A DNA stretch of 64,000 nucleotides from Flavobacterium suncheonense GH29-5 = DSM 17707 (GCF_000430025.1 NZ_AUCZ01000004.1:268780-332779); one strand, 5' to 3'. Positions 8,789 to 16,846 are shown, counted from the first letter of the stretch. Made by a program: numbers and translations. Notes: generated by a model from the sequence alone, not told the origin.

Positions 8789-8813
8789 TCGACAGTGTTT
8801 AGTAAACAGTTGG
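8786..8813. repeat. Four-unit heptamer-periodic stretch at the apt stop codon
   Basis: Consecutive 7-mers of the form YAGTNNN start on the TAG stop of apt: TAGTCGA, CAGTGTT, TAGTAAA, CAGTTGG. The units are imperfect, so chance is possible. Similar short-period arrays lie at other gene ends in this window. Confidence 0.45.
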
Positions 8814-8843
8814 GGTTACAAGTTATTTTTCCTTCATAACAAT

Positions 8844-8984
8844 TTAGTCCAATGCTCTTGTGGTAATGTAATAGCGCCAGGCGATTATGGCTTTCTGCCA
8901 GTTTTTGGCTTTGGCTAAATCCAGACGTTGTTTGGTGAAACTCGGTAAAATCAGTTTGTTTATTTTAGCTAATATTTTGAACAT
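8844..8984 (-). CDS. Small basic protein of 46 residues, unknown function
   Basis: An ATG at 8982-8984 opens a 46-codon frame that ends in TAA at 8844. The product begins MFKILAKINKLILPSFTK and ends WRYYITTRALD. It is rich in Lys/Arg with a helical, amphipathic look. I recall near-identical small proteins in other flavobacterial genomes, sometimes labelled SsrA-binding protein, but at this length it cannot be a full SmpB. It lies between apt (convergent) and the BlaR1 terminator. Confidence 0.7.
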   Translation of the reverse strand: MFKILAKINKLILPSFTKQRLDLAKAKNWQKAIIAWRYYITTRALD

Positions 8985-9014
8985 AAATCACTTATTTGCC
9001 GCAAAGGTATAAAA

Positions 9015-9040
9015 AAAGACCGCTTTCAGTAGCGGTCTTT
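9015..9040 (-). terminator. Terminator of the blaI-blaR1 operon
   Basis: AAAGACCGCT (9015-9024) pairs with AGCGGTCTTT (9031-9040), 10 bp perfect. A T run follows on the minus strand (9011-9017). Confidence 0.87.
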
Positions 9041-9044
9041 GTAT

Positions 9045-10916
9045 TTAGGCTTTTTTGTTTTTTAAATCAGCTTTTGCTTTTTCGAGTTCGGCTTTGGCTT
9101 TTTCCATTTCGGCTTTGGCTTTCATCATTTCTTCTTTTGCCTTCATCATTTCTTCTCGCGCACTTTCCATTTCCGGTTGTGCTTCTCTCATTCGAATCTT
9201 AGCTCTTTCCATTTCCGGACGCATTTCTTCCCTATGCTTTCTTGCTTTTTCCATGTGGATTTTTGCTCCATCCATTGCCTCTTTTCTGATTTTTTCGATT
9301 TCTTTTCTCGAAATCACCATGTTGCCGTCTTCATCTTTTAAAATGAAATCTTTTGGACCTTTTTCGCCTTTTGGTCCTTTAGTGTCGAAGGAGAACGTAA
9401 AAGCTTTTTCCATGTCTTTAAAATCCATGTCGCCCAACATATCTTCGCTTACTTTTTCGCCGTTAATCCAAACTTCTTTTTTACCGTCTTTCTCTTTTAC
9501 AACGATACTTTTTTTCATTGTTCTTGGAGTTTTTGGAGGTTTTGGCGCACCTGGAACGCCTTCTGTTTCGGGTGTTTCCGGAACTTCGGGAACATCAAAG
9601 TCGAAGTCAAAATCGTCGGCCCAAACGAAAGCATCATCGTCACCATCTATGATAACACTCATCTCTTCACTGTCGTCGTTTAAGTGTTTGAAGGCTTTGA
9701 TTTTTGCCAAACCTTCTCTCGGTCCTCTTTCTTTCGGAGCGCCAAAACCAATGGCTCCCTTGCCGTTTTCGTCCATTTCTTTGAAGAAACGAATCGGCTG
9801 GATTGGAGCATCACCGGAGACCTGAGTTGTTCCTTTTTGGCCGTCTTTGTCTTTAAAATCCACTTTAACAGCGGTAATTTCTCCTTTGCTGTTTCGTTTG
9901 ATTTTGGAAACTTTCAAGGTAACACCGAATTCGTTTTTAAGCATTTCGATGTTTTTTTTAATGGCTGCATCCGATGAATTTTTGTCGATAACCACGGAAA
10001 CAACTTTTTTGTTTTGCGTTCTGCTTTCCACTTTCGGAGCAGATTTTTCCTGAGCCAGCACTTTAGTCTGAAACTGGAACATGAATAAGGCCAGTAAAGG
10101 CAATACTGCGAAATACTTCCACGAGTTTTTCTTGTCGGATTGATTTCTGTTTAACATAACAATTCGTTTTTTGATTAATGATTGATAAAAAGGATTGGTG
10201 ATTGCAATGCACTGCGACTGCATTGTTACTTTTAATAAAGTTTTCTGATAACTTTTTACGTCTTCGATGTTTTTGGTAGCTTCCGCATCGGCAATGAATT
10301 CAAGGTTTTGCGCAATGGCTTTTTTGTACAGCCATACAATCGGGTTGAACCAGAATGCGATGCAGAAAATCTGGGCGATCATCATGTCCCAGGAATGTTT
10401 CTGGGCGCTGTGAACCTGTTCGTGCTGTAAAATATTCTCCAGTTCGTCTTCTTTTAAAACCGAAGAATTGTACACGATGTAATTAAAGAAAGAGAACGGT
10501 GATTGTACTTTATCCGTATCCACGAAATAGAAATCATTGCGTTTGATGGCTTTTGGATTTTTCAGCAATTGTTTAACGGCAAAACAGTCCACCAAGAACT
10601 TCAGCAGGAAAACCGCAATTCCGATGCCGTACAACACCGCAGCCACCATAAGCCAGTTAATCTCAAAACCCGATTCTTCCGCCGGAACGTAAGCAGTAAG
10701 CGGAATATCCGAATACTCATAAACCGACGCCGGATCTACCCAAATCACTTTCGTGTACGTAATGAACGGCAAAACCATCGAGGTGACTAACCCGGCCAGC
10801 AAAAACCAACGGTTCGAATTGAAAAACGTTTCTTTTCGAAGAAATACAAAGTAAGCGAGATAGAAAACTCCCATCAGGGCACTTACTTTAAGCAGATAAA
10901 TTCCAAAAGCTTCCAT
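9045..10916 (-). CDS. BlaR1-like M56 family membrane metallopeptidase with long charged tail
   Basis: The 623-residue protein opens with membrane helices at about 5-25, 36-55 and 88-110. It then carries the zinc peptidase motif HEQVH (165-169) with a downstream NLEFIAD (Glu 206, likely third ligand) and another helix near residues 270-290. In BlaR1/MecR1 this peptidase cleaves the paired repressor after a signal. The usual penicillin-sensor domain is absent. Instead, residues 290-623 are low-complexity and charged, with an Asp-rich patch, a Pro-rich linker and a final Lys/Glu/Ala/Met heptad region that should form a coiled coil. It is co-transcribed with the BlaI-like gene 5 nt upstream. Confidence 0.9.
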   Translation of the reverse strand: MEAFGIYLLKVSALMGVFYLAYFVFLRKETFFNSNRWFLLAGLVTSMVLPFITYTKVIWVDPASVYEYSDIPLTAYVPAEESGFEINWLMVAAVLYGIGIAVFLLKFLVDCFAVKQLLKNPKAIKRNDFYFVDTDKVQSPFSFFNYIVYNSSVLKEDELENILQHEQVHSAQKHSWDMMIAQIFCIAFWFNPIVWLYKKAIAQNLEFIADAEATKNIEDVKSYQKTLLKVTMQSQCIAITNPFYQSLIKKRIVMLNRNQSDKKNSWKYFAVLPLLALFMFQFQTKVLAQEKSAPKVESRTQNKKVVSVVIDKNSSDAAIKKNIEMLKNEFGVTLKVSKIKRNSKGEITAVKVDFKDKDGQKGTTQVSGDAPIQPIRFFKEMDENGKGAIGFGAPKERGPREGLAKIKAFKHLNDDSEEMSVIIDGDDDAFVWADDFDFDFDVPEVPETPETEGVPGAPKPPKTPRTMKKSIVVKEKDGKKEVWINGEKVSEDMLGDMDFKDMEKAFTFSFDTKGPKGEKGPKDFILKDEDGNMVISRKEIEKIRKEAMDGAKIHMEKARKHREEMRPEMERAKIRMREAQPEMESAREEMMKAKEEMMKAKAEMEKAKAELEKAKADLKNKKA

Positions 10917-10921
10917 AGGCT

Positions 10922-11281
10922 TTATTTTTTCTGTTCAATCATTTCTAAAATTTCGCGTAATTCTTTAGCGCTGATTTTTTCTTCTTTCGCAAAAAAGGAA
11001 ACCATGCTTTTATAGGAGTTATTGAAATAATTTTCAATGGCAGTATTCATAAAACCTTTACGGTAATCTTCCTTCGATACAATAGGGTAGTACTGGTGCG
11101 TGTTCCCGAAGGCATTGTGCCCCACATAGCCTTTTTCTTCCAAGTTGCGGATAATCGTAGAAAGCGTGTTGTAATGCGGCTGATCTTCCGTGATTTCAGC
11201 CAAAACCTCTTTTACGAACGCTTTTTGCAGCTTCCATAAAATGTGCATTACTTCTTCTTCTTTGTTGGTTAACTTTTGCAT
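10922..11281 (-). CDS. BlaI/MecI/CopY family transcriptional repressor
   Basis: The 119 residues match the BlaI fold: an N-terminal winged helix (LTNKEEEVMHILWKL, then HYNTLSTIIRNLEEKGYV) and a C-terminal dimerisation and cleavage region. Such repressors bind ACTA-N-TAGT dyads and are removed by the partner M56 peptidase. Two matching dyads lie in the promoter just upstream, so self-regulation is likely. The target stimulus in flavobacteria is not known from sequence and need not be a beta-lactam. Confidence 0.94.
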   Translation of the reverse strand: MQKLTNKEEEVMHILWKLQKAFVKEVLAEITEDQPHYNTLSTIIRNLEEKGYVGHNAFGNTHQYYPIVSKEDYRKGFMNTAIENYFNNSYKSMVSFFAKEEKISAKELREILEMIEQKK

Positions 11282-11304
11282 GATCTGTTCTTTACTTATT
11301 TTTT

Positions 11305-11389
11305 GGGCGTTACCACAAGGGTCGGGCTATCCGCTGTATCTTTTGCTGCACTTCGTTTCACAAAAGGATGCCGCTGCTATCCCTAACGC
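11305..11389. repeat. GC-rich REP-like element in the blaI 5' leader
   Basis: An 85-nt block is clearly richer in GC than its surroundings. It is bounded by the inverted 6-mers GCGTTA (11307-11312) and TAACGC (11384-11389). Inside, ATC-TTTTG (11338-11345) faces CAAAAGGAT (11361-11369), and GCTATCC occurs twice, 50 bp apart (11326, 11376). It has no open frame and would be transcribed as part of the repressor leader. I recall similar dispersed elements in Flavobacterium genomes, but only one copy is visible here. Confidence 0.5.
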
Positions 11390-11416
11390 AAATTCGGCTT
11401 TCATTCAAGCACAAAA

Positions 11417-11447
11417 CAAACGTACAACTATATTTTTAGTTACACAA
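11417..11447 (-). promoter_or_regulatory. Promoter of the blaI-blaR1 operon
   Basis: On the minus strand TTG (11445-11447) is followed after 20 nt by TACGTTTG (11417-11424), matching TTG-N17-23-TAnnTTTG. Transcription would start near 11410 and give a leader of about 130 nt that contains the REP-like element. Confidence 0.65.
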
Positions 11448-11462
11448 CTATTTTTTTAGTTG
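11426..11462. promoter_or_regulatory. Two tandem BlaI-type operator dyads
   Basis: AACTA-N6-TAGTT occurs at 11426-11441 and again at 11446-11461. The second extends to a CAACTA/TAGTTG 6+6 dyad (11445-11462). Centres are 20 bp apart, about two helical turns. The first fills the spacer between the -33 and -7 elements and the second covers the -33, which is ideal for repression. The match to the ACTA...TAGT core known for BlaI/MecI is direct; the assignment to this repressor is inferred from position. Confidence 0.7.
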
Positions 11463-11496
11463 AATAACGAAATTTATAGTTTTATTAACATAATTG

Positions 11497-11531
11497 GTGA
11501 GAAGGGAGAAGGGAAAAGGGAAAAGTGAAAG
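11497..11531. repeat. Five-unit heptamer array
   Basis: Consecutive 7-mers GTGAGAA, GGGAGAA, GGGAAAA, GGGAAAA, GTGAAAG lie just downstream of the MFS gene's 3' end. The array is purine-only on the plus strand. It ends in a GTGAAAGGAT stretch that resembles the end of the array at 17301 (GTGATAGGAT). Confidence 0.7.
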
Positions 11532-11541
11532 GATATTGAAA

Positions 11542-12756
11542 TTAGATGTTTTCTTTAAGTAAAATGCGTTGTAACCAAACGGCGCAGCCTACGGCAAATA
11601 CTGCCAAAGTCGCCATAAAAAACCAATTTACGGTATACCCGAATTGAGCAATAATTCCCATACCGGTTTTGGAACTCATGATGTGCGCCAGACTGAAACT
11701 CATGGTGTAAAGTGCCATGTATCTTCCTTCGTGGCCTTTTGGCGCGCGGCTCATCGCAAAGGAATTCGAGAACGGGAACGCGAACATTTCCCCAAAAGTC
11801 ACAAACAGTATGCTTACAATTAAAATCCCGACCCAAAAATCAATAAGCAGCAAATAATAACTGATGGCCATAAACAAAGCGCCATACATTACAATTTTTA
11901 CTTTGTCGGTTTTTTTACGTTCGAAGTAGCTTACAATCGGCATTTCCAAAAAGAAAATCATTAGTCCGTTGAACGACATCAGTAGTCCGGTCTGGAATTC
12001 CGTCAGGGCAAACTGCTCGTGATGATACAGCGGTAAAGTGGTAAACAGCTGGAAGAAAACCATCGCAGTAGTAAAACTGATAAACAGGAAAATCCAAAAC
12101 GGTTTATCCTGAAACACGGATTTGCGCTTGGTATCTCCAATCGCATCAAGATGTACTGTTTCTTTTTTCTTTTCTTTCACCAACAAAGCAAAAATCAGAA
12201 TGGAAACAATGCAGCTCGTGCCGTCAACCCAAAACAATCCTTTGTAGCCAATGCTCATAATAATAAGACCGCCCATCGCCGGACCGGCTGCAAAGCCTAA
12301 ATTTACGGCCAAACGAACTAAGGTCAAAGCGCGGGTTCTGTTCTCCGGTTTGGCGTAGACACCTAACGAAACGAACATCGCCGGTCGGAACATATCCGCA
12401 ATAATCATAATGGAAAACATCGCCAGACAAAGTCCTTCAAATGTTTTGATGAACTGTATCACAAAAAACAATAGACCGCTGGTAAACAAGCTGAATATCA
12501 TTATTTTATAGAATCCTATTTTATCTGATAGTTTACCTCCTAACCAGGAGCCAATCATCGATCCGAAGCCAAAACAAACCATCACCCAACCCACTTGTTC
12601 ATAGGAAAAATGCAGGTCTTCTTTCAGGTATTTGGAAAGAAAAGGCAACACCATCGTACCGGCACGATTAATGAACGTAATCAGGGTAAGAATCCAAATC
12701 TCACGGGAAAAACCGCGAAAGTTGTTGACGTATCGGTTAAAGGCATTGACAAGCAT
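11542..12756 (-). CDS. Major facilitator superfamily transporter
   Basis: About 12 hydrophobic helices in 404 residues, with the MFS loop motif GGKLSDKIGFYK between helices 2 and 3, mark an inner-membrane secondary carrier. The substrate is unknown; the family includes drug and sugar exporters. I start it at the ATG at 12754-12756 (MLVNAFNRYV). A longer frame begins at an ATG at 12786, but a TACCTTTG -7-like element at 12776-12783 would leave that start outside the transcript. It is monocistronic. Confidence 0.85.
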   Translation of the reverse strand: MLVNAFNRYVNNFRGFSREIWILTLITFINRAGTMVLPFLSKYLKEDLHFSYEQVGWVMVCFGFGSMIGSWLGGKLSDKIGFYKIMIFSLFTSGLLFFVIQFIKTFEGLCLAMFSIMIIADMFRPAMFVSLGVYAKPENRTRALTLVRLAVNLGFAAGPAMGGLIIMSIGYKGLFWVDGTSCIVSILIFALLVKEKKKETVHLDAIGDTKRKSVFQDKPFWIFLFISFTTAMVFFQLFTTLPLYHHEQFALTEFQTGLLMSFNGLMIFFLEMPIVSYFERKKTDKVKIVMYGALFMAISYYLLLIDFWVGILIVSILFVTFGEMFAFPFSNSFAMSRAPKGHEGRYMALYTMSFSLAHIMSSKTGMGIIAQFGYTVNWFFMATLAVFAVGCAVWLQRILLKENI

Positions 12757-12889
12757 CGGGAGGAAAATTAAAGTGCAAAGGTACAAACTAAGCCGTGGTT
12801 TAAAGGTAACGATTTGCGTTGTTAGCTGTTAAATTGTTGTGAATTTTTTTAGCCTGAATTTTAACTACTTTTGCATAAAATCAGTTTGT

Positions 12890-13480
12890 ATGAAAAAGAT
12901 CCTTTTGATGCTTTTGTTACCGGTAGCGGTTTCGGCACAATGTTCCGTAGAAATTTCGAAAGCGTTTCAGAATCAGTTAAATAAAGAATATGCCGATGAA
13001 AAGGAAAGTCCTTTAAAAAAGGAAGATTTGGTGCATTTCTCAGGCCTTGATTTTTACGACATCAACGGTGAATTTTGCGTGGAAGCCAGACTCACACGCA
13101 CACCGAAAGAAAAGCCGTTTGTGATGCCTACATCGGGAACAAGAAAACCGTTATATGTGAAGTACGGCGAACTGGAGTTTATGTTGCAGGGTAAAAAGTG
13201 CAATCTGAACGTTTACCGAAACATCGAGCTTTCCAAAATGGAAAAATTCAAAAACCATCTGTTTTTACCGTTTACCGATTTAACCAGCGGCGTGGAAAGT
13301 TACGGCGGCGGTCGCTACATCGATTTGGAAGCTACCGACAAAGACACCGTGATAATCGATTTCAATCAGGCATATAACCCGTATTGTGCTTATAATGAGG
13401 GGTATTCTTGCCCGATTCCGCCAAAAGAAAATGATTTACTGGTGGAAGTTAGAGCCGGAGTGAAGAAGTTTCATGATTAG
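12890..13480 (+). CDS. DUF1684 family secreted protein
   Basis: The 196-residue product starts at the ATG at 12890, giving a signal peptide (MKKILLMLLLPVAVSAQ). The open frame reaches 51 nt further upstream, but a TACTTTTG -7-like element at 12866-12873 lies inside that part. The body carries DUF1684 landmarks: PFVMPTSGTRKPLYVKYGEL, LFLPFTDLTSG, YGGGRYIDL, and YNPYCAYNEGYSCPIPPKEN. The last is a near-invariant Cys-containing motif. The family's function is unknown, and export suggests a periplasmic role. Confidence 0.88.
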   Translation: MKKILLMLLLPVAVSAQCSVEISKAFQNQLNKEYADEKESPLKKEDLVHFSGLDFYDINGEFCVEARLTRTPKEKPFVMPTSGTRKPLYVKYGELEFMLQGKKCNLNVYRNIELSKMEKFKNHLFLPFTDLTSGVESYGGGRYIDLEATDKDTVIIDFNQAYNPYCAYNEGYSCPIPPKENDLLVEVRAGVKKFHD

Positions 13481-13518
13481 GGTTTGCGTTGAGTAAAGGC
13501 AAGAAATGGACTCATAGT

Positions 13519-14076
13519 ATGAGGAATATTTTGATATTGATAGTAATTTTCCGGGGCTTAGTACTACTTGGTCAGGAAAACAGAGTTAATTCATCAGGCA
13601 ATGTGCTGGACCATATTATTGCCAAACGGGCGAATGCAGGGGGAGAAATTGAAATTATAGAAAAGCCGGTTGCTAAAATTATCGATTATCATTTAGCCAA
13701 AATTATTCATACAAAAGACAGGGTATTTGTTAATAATGATGAAGGAAAAAAGGCATCTATAAAACTAACAGAGAAGGAACGGGATTCAATAATAAGTGCT
13801 TTGCGGAGAGAACTGAAATTATTTTGGAAACCGAACGATTTTCATTATCCGTTGGCAGGAACCAATAAAGACGGCTATTTAATTCACAAGCGTATTACCC
13901 GTTTGTTGCTAACACATCCGATTTTTCTTCGCAATAATGAAATTACCGTAGTCTTGTTTGGAACGTACAATACCAATACAACCTATGGGCATTCCGATTT
14001 AGCTATTTATAAAAAAATGAAAGATGTCTGGACGATGTGGATACCGATAAGTTCCCGAACAGATGGTGAAAAATAA
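13519..14076 (+). CDS. Secreted protein of unknown function
   Basis: Reading from the ATG at 13519 gives 185 residues with a signal peptide (MRNILILIVIFRGLVLLGQ). A TTG 30 nt upstream is also in frame but would displace the signal. The mature part is mixed alpha/beta with no motif I recognise. It begins 38 nt after the DUF1684 gene and is followed 6 nt later by the TatD gene, so the three may share a transcript. Its AT-rich codons are slightly unlike its neighbours. Confidence 0.65.
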   Translation: MRNILILIVIFRGLVLLGQENRVNSSGNVLDHIIAKRANAGGEIEIIEKPVAKIIDYHLAKIIHTKDRVFVNNDEGKKASIKLTEKERDSIISALRRELKLFWKPNDFHYPLAGTNKDGYLIHKRITRLLLTHPIFLRNNEITVVLFGTYNTNTTYGHSDLAIYKKMKDVWTMWIPISSRTDGEK

Positions 14077-14082
14077 TCAATA

Positions 14083-14718
14083 ATGAAATTCAACCTCCAC
14101 ACCCATAAAAGTACCCATCAGGAAAATGTCTTGGAAATTGTCAATCAGTATCCTAATGAATTTGATAAGGATGTAAAATTCTTTTCCATTGGAATTCATC
14201 CTTGGTACATCGATTTGGATAATTTGGAAGAACATATGCATACAATTGAAGAAAAGCTACAATTGAAGAACTGCCTGGCTTTAGGTGAATGCGGATTAGA
14301 CAAACGAATCGAAACACCTTTGGACATCCAGACGGAAGTTTTCGAAAAACAATTGCACTTGGCGATACAATACCAAAAACCTGTAATTTTGCACTGCGTT
14401 TCCGCGTATCAGGAAGTCATCGAAATCAAAAAACGCCTGAAAATTGAAGTTCCGATGGTAATTCATGGCTTTTCCAAAAACGGGCAGGTGGCCAAATCGT
14501 TGCTGGACAATGGTTTTTACCTGTCGTTTGGGAAGTATTTGTTGCGAAATCCTGAATTAGCGTCGGTTTTTGAACAGGTTCCGGACAACCGTTTTTTTCT
14601 GGAAACCGATACAATTGAAGAAAGCATCCAAGATGTTTACATAAAAGCCGCATCCATAAAGAAAAAAGATGTGGAACAGATTATCGAAGATAATTTTAAG
14701 TTAGTTTTTAACCCGTAG
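14083..14718 (+). CDS. TatD family metal-dependent hydrolase
   Basis: TatD proteins are TIM-barrel metal-dependent DNases or hydrolases. The 211 residues (shorter than the usual 255-265) keep metal-binding features: FNLHTH at the start, GECGLDK, HCVSAYQE, VIHGF and the LETD near the end. Several loops are shortened, including the usual HxHLD at the N-terminus, which is reduced to HTH. This is a compact Bacteroidota form. It is followed closely by tcdA. Confidence 0.85.
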   Translation: MKFNLHTHKSTHQENVLEIVNQYPNEFDKDVKFFSIGIHPWYIDLDNLEEHMHTIEEKLQLKNCLALGECGLDKRIETPLDIQTEVFEKQLHLAIQYQKPVILHCVSAYQEVIEIKKRLKIEVPMVIHGFSKNGQVAKSLLDNGFYLSFGKYLLRNPELASVFEQVPDNRFFLETDTIEESIQDVYIKAASIKKKDVEQIIEDNFKLVFNP

Positions 14719-14768
14719 TGGTCAGACCGGTTTTTCGACCGGAAGCGCACTGCAAAAAATGTTTTAAA

Positions 14769-15488
14769 ATGGCAGAATGGACCGAAAGAGCCGAATTATT
14801 ATTTAAAAAAGAAGGATTAGAAAAATTAAAGAATTCCAATGTTCTGGTTGTGGGAATGGGCGGTGTAGGCTCGTTTGCAGCGGAATTCATCGCACGTGCA
14901 GGCGTTGGAAAAATGACGATTGTGGACGGAGACACGGTAGATATTACCAACATCAACCGACAATTGCCGGCTTTGCATTCCACAGTGGGACAGCCGAAAG
15001 TGAAAATTGTGGGTGACCGTTTAATGGACATTAATCCGGAATTGCAATTAACACGCGTTCAGGAGTTTTTATCGCCGGAAAGAGCTTTCGAACTGGTAAC
15101 TCCAGAGTTCGATTACGTTTTGGATTGCATTGACAGCATCACGCCAAAGTTGAATTTGATTTTGGCCGCAAAGCGTAAAAGAGTGCGTATTATAAGCAAT
15201 ATGGGTGCCGGCGGGAAGATGCTGGCCAGTAAAGTGGTGGTTCGGGATATCAGTAAAACCGATGTTTGTCCGTTGGCGAAAGTAATCCGTAAACGATTGA
15301 AAAAAGAAGGCATTTCAAGTGGCGTAAAAGCGGTATTTTCAGTAGAGAAACCTGATCAGAGCAGTTTAAAAATGACCGACGGAAGCAACTTCAAAAAATC
15401 GTTCTTCGGAACAAACAGCTGGATGCCGGCTTTATTTGGCTTGCACGCAGCAGAAACCGTAATCAAGCAATTGCTGAAAAACGATTAA
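14769..15488 (+). CDS. tcdA: tRNA threonylcarbamoyladenosine dehydratase
   Basis: TcdA (CsdL) uses ATP to cyclise t6A37 of tRNA to ct6A. The 239-residue protein is an E1-like ThiF fold with the nucleotide motif GMGGVGS (29-35), acidic D53 (IVDGDTV), the NINRQLPAL segment and a Cys-containing C-terminal half (DVCPLAKVIRKRL). The ATG at 14769 fits family N-termini (WTERAELLFKKEGLEKL). An upstream in-frame GTG at 14718 overlaps the TatD stop and is unlikely. Closed by a strong terminator. Confidence 0.93.
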   Translation: MAEWTERAELLFKKEGLEKLKNSNVLVVGMGGVGSFAAEFIARAGVGKMTIVDGDTVDITNINRQLPALHSTVGQPKVKIVGDRLMDINPELQLTRVQEFLSPERAFELVTPEFDYVLDCIDSITPKLNLILAAKRKRVRIISNMGAGGKMLASKVVVRDISKTDVCPLAKVIRKRLKKEGISSGVKAVFSVEKPDQSSLKMTDGSNFKKSFFGTNSWMPALFGLHAAETVIKQLLKND

Positions 15489-15512
15489 TGGATTGCTAAA
15501 AATAACAGAAAC

Positions 15513-15540
15513 AAAAAAGTCCCGTTTTCGGGACTTTTTT
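15513..15540. terminator. Bidirectional terminator between tcdA and the SRPBCC gene
   Basis: AAAAAAGTCCCG (15513-15524) and CGGGACTTTTTT (15529-15540) form a 12-bp perfect stem with a TTTT loop. T runs on both strands serve both convergent genes. Confidence 0.9.
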
Positions 15541-16619
15541 TATGGTTGAACTTTTGTTGAATCGCTTGACGTTACGGCTGCCGGCTGAACGGGTTTAGCC
15601 TTTTCCACTATAGGAATATAAATTTCCGTAATCCATTCTGAAGGTTTGCGCGTTTGTTTGGTTCCGACTTTGTAAACTTCGATGTATTTGCCGTATGCGT
15701 TTTCTTTCCAGTGATTTTTGGCAATTTCCGCGTATGCTTTATCCCAGGCTTTCTTGCTGTGTGAGTAGTCGCCTTTGAGAGTGGTTTTCAGGGCTAAATA
15801 CGAATTAAATCTTCCGCCGGAAATGTCGCTGCCTTCCGAAGTGTAAATTTCCTGTTCAATCGGTAAGCAAACGGAGAATGAAACGATTCCGCGGACTTCG
15901 TCATAAGTGTCATAAATCGCAAAAGGCGATCCTGTAACGGTTATTTTATTATCGTCGGCGAATTTTGTAATGTTTCGCATCAGTACTCCCATGTTGTTTG
16001 ACAGGGAAGTTATTTTACAGGTGATAGACTGTTTGATGTAATTTTCCCCCGATTTGCGAACTAATCCGTTAACGGTTACGGAGTAATTTTTAAGTTCTTG
16101 AACGAGAATATTATCGATGTTGTCCAGTCCTTTTTCGAACATTGGCGCCATCATGTTTTCCACACCTCCGCTAAACATGGCGAAGGCTTTCATCATGAAA
16201 TCCATTTTACCTTTCATACGCCAGGTTACTTTGGTACCGCTGTTTACTTTCTGGAATCCCCAGATGATATCGGAGGCATCGCTGTCTTCAAAATAAATTT
16301 TCTGGAAAATACTGTCGTTTTGAGTGGTCTGAACGGTATTCATTTTTCCGGTACCTTCTTTTCCGACCCATGAAAAAGATGCGCCGGCTCCTTTAGTTTT
16401 TCCCGGATAGGTGTATTGAATGGTTTTATCTTCTTCGGCCCAAGGTCCCCAGTCTTCCCAGTTTCGGTATTCGTCAATATAGTTAAATACAACCTGCTGG
16501 TCGATGGCAATTACTTTACTTCGCTGAATATCAAAATCACTGCTCTGCGTTGCAATGTATACGGAAACCGCAACGGCAGCCAAAAGAATTAAAAGAAATA
16601 TATATTTTACGATACGCAT
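15540..16619 (-). CDS. Membrane-anchored SRPBCC (START-like) protein with GyrI-like C-terminal domain
   Basis: The 359 residues start with a membrane anchor (about 5-25). A START/SRPBCC ligand-binding domain follows at about 28-180 (VFNYIDEYRNWEDWGPWAEED is the usual opening), then a GyrI-like effector domain to about 340 and a Pro/Ser tail. Both folds bind small hydrophobic ligands. No catalytic role can be inferred. There is no DNA-binding domain, unlike AraC-GyrI regulators. It is monocistronic. Confidence 0.82.
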   Translation of the reverse strand: MRIVKYIFLLILLAAVAVSVYIATQSSDFDIQRSKVIAIDQQVVFNYIDEYRNWEDWGPWAEEDKTIQYTYPGKTKGAGASFSWVGKEGTGKMNTVQTTQNDSIFQKIYFEDSDASDIIWGFQKVNSGTKVTWRMKGKMDFMMKAFAMFSGGVENMMAPMFEKGLDNIDNILVQELKNYSVTVNGLVRKSGENYIKQSITCKITSLSNNMGVLMRNITKFADDNKITVTGSPFAIYDTYDEVRGIVSFSVCLPIEQEIYTSEGSDISGGRFNSYLALKTTLKGDYSHSKKAWDKAYAEIAKNHWKENAYGKYIEVYKVGTKQTRKPSEWITEIYIPIVEKAKPVQPAAVTSSDSTKVQP

Positions 16620-16657
16620 AATTTTACTAATTATGATAAGTTCTCAAAAATACAATA

Positions 16658-16846
16658 TTATTCCTTGAGATAGGCCTTAATTATGAATAAAATTCCTATA
16701 AAAAGCAAAAAGAAGAACAAAATCCACAAACTTCCTTTGTAGTGAATCCTGTGTAACGACAAATCTTTACGGTAAACATAAATCATAACGCTCACAAAAG
16801 CGATTACGAAAAAAAGGGCAAAATACAATTGGCCTGTTGAAAACAT
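16658..16846 (-). CDS. Small two-helix membrane protein, unknown
   Basis: Sixty-two residues contain two membrane helices (about 6-24 and 39-58) joined by a basic loop (YRKDLSLHRIHYKGS). ATG at 16846; it ends 38 nt before the SRPBCC gene start and is likely co-transcribed with it. I do not recognise the family. Confidence 0.7.
   Translation of the reverse strand: MFSTGQLYFALFFVIAFVSVMIYVYRKDLSLHRIHYKGSLWILFFFLLFIGILFIIKAYLKE

Noticed and set aside
9055..9825. 256-residue open frame on the plus strand
   Set aside because: It is the antisense of the low-complexity BlaR1 tail; its Ser/Phe-rich repeats mirror the K/E heptads, and it has no start context or homology that I recognise.
9045..11281. 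Calling the blaI-blaR1 pair a beta-lactam resistance locus
   Set aside because: No beta-lactamase gene or penicillin-binding sensor domain is present.
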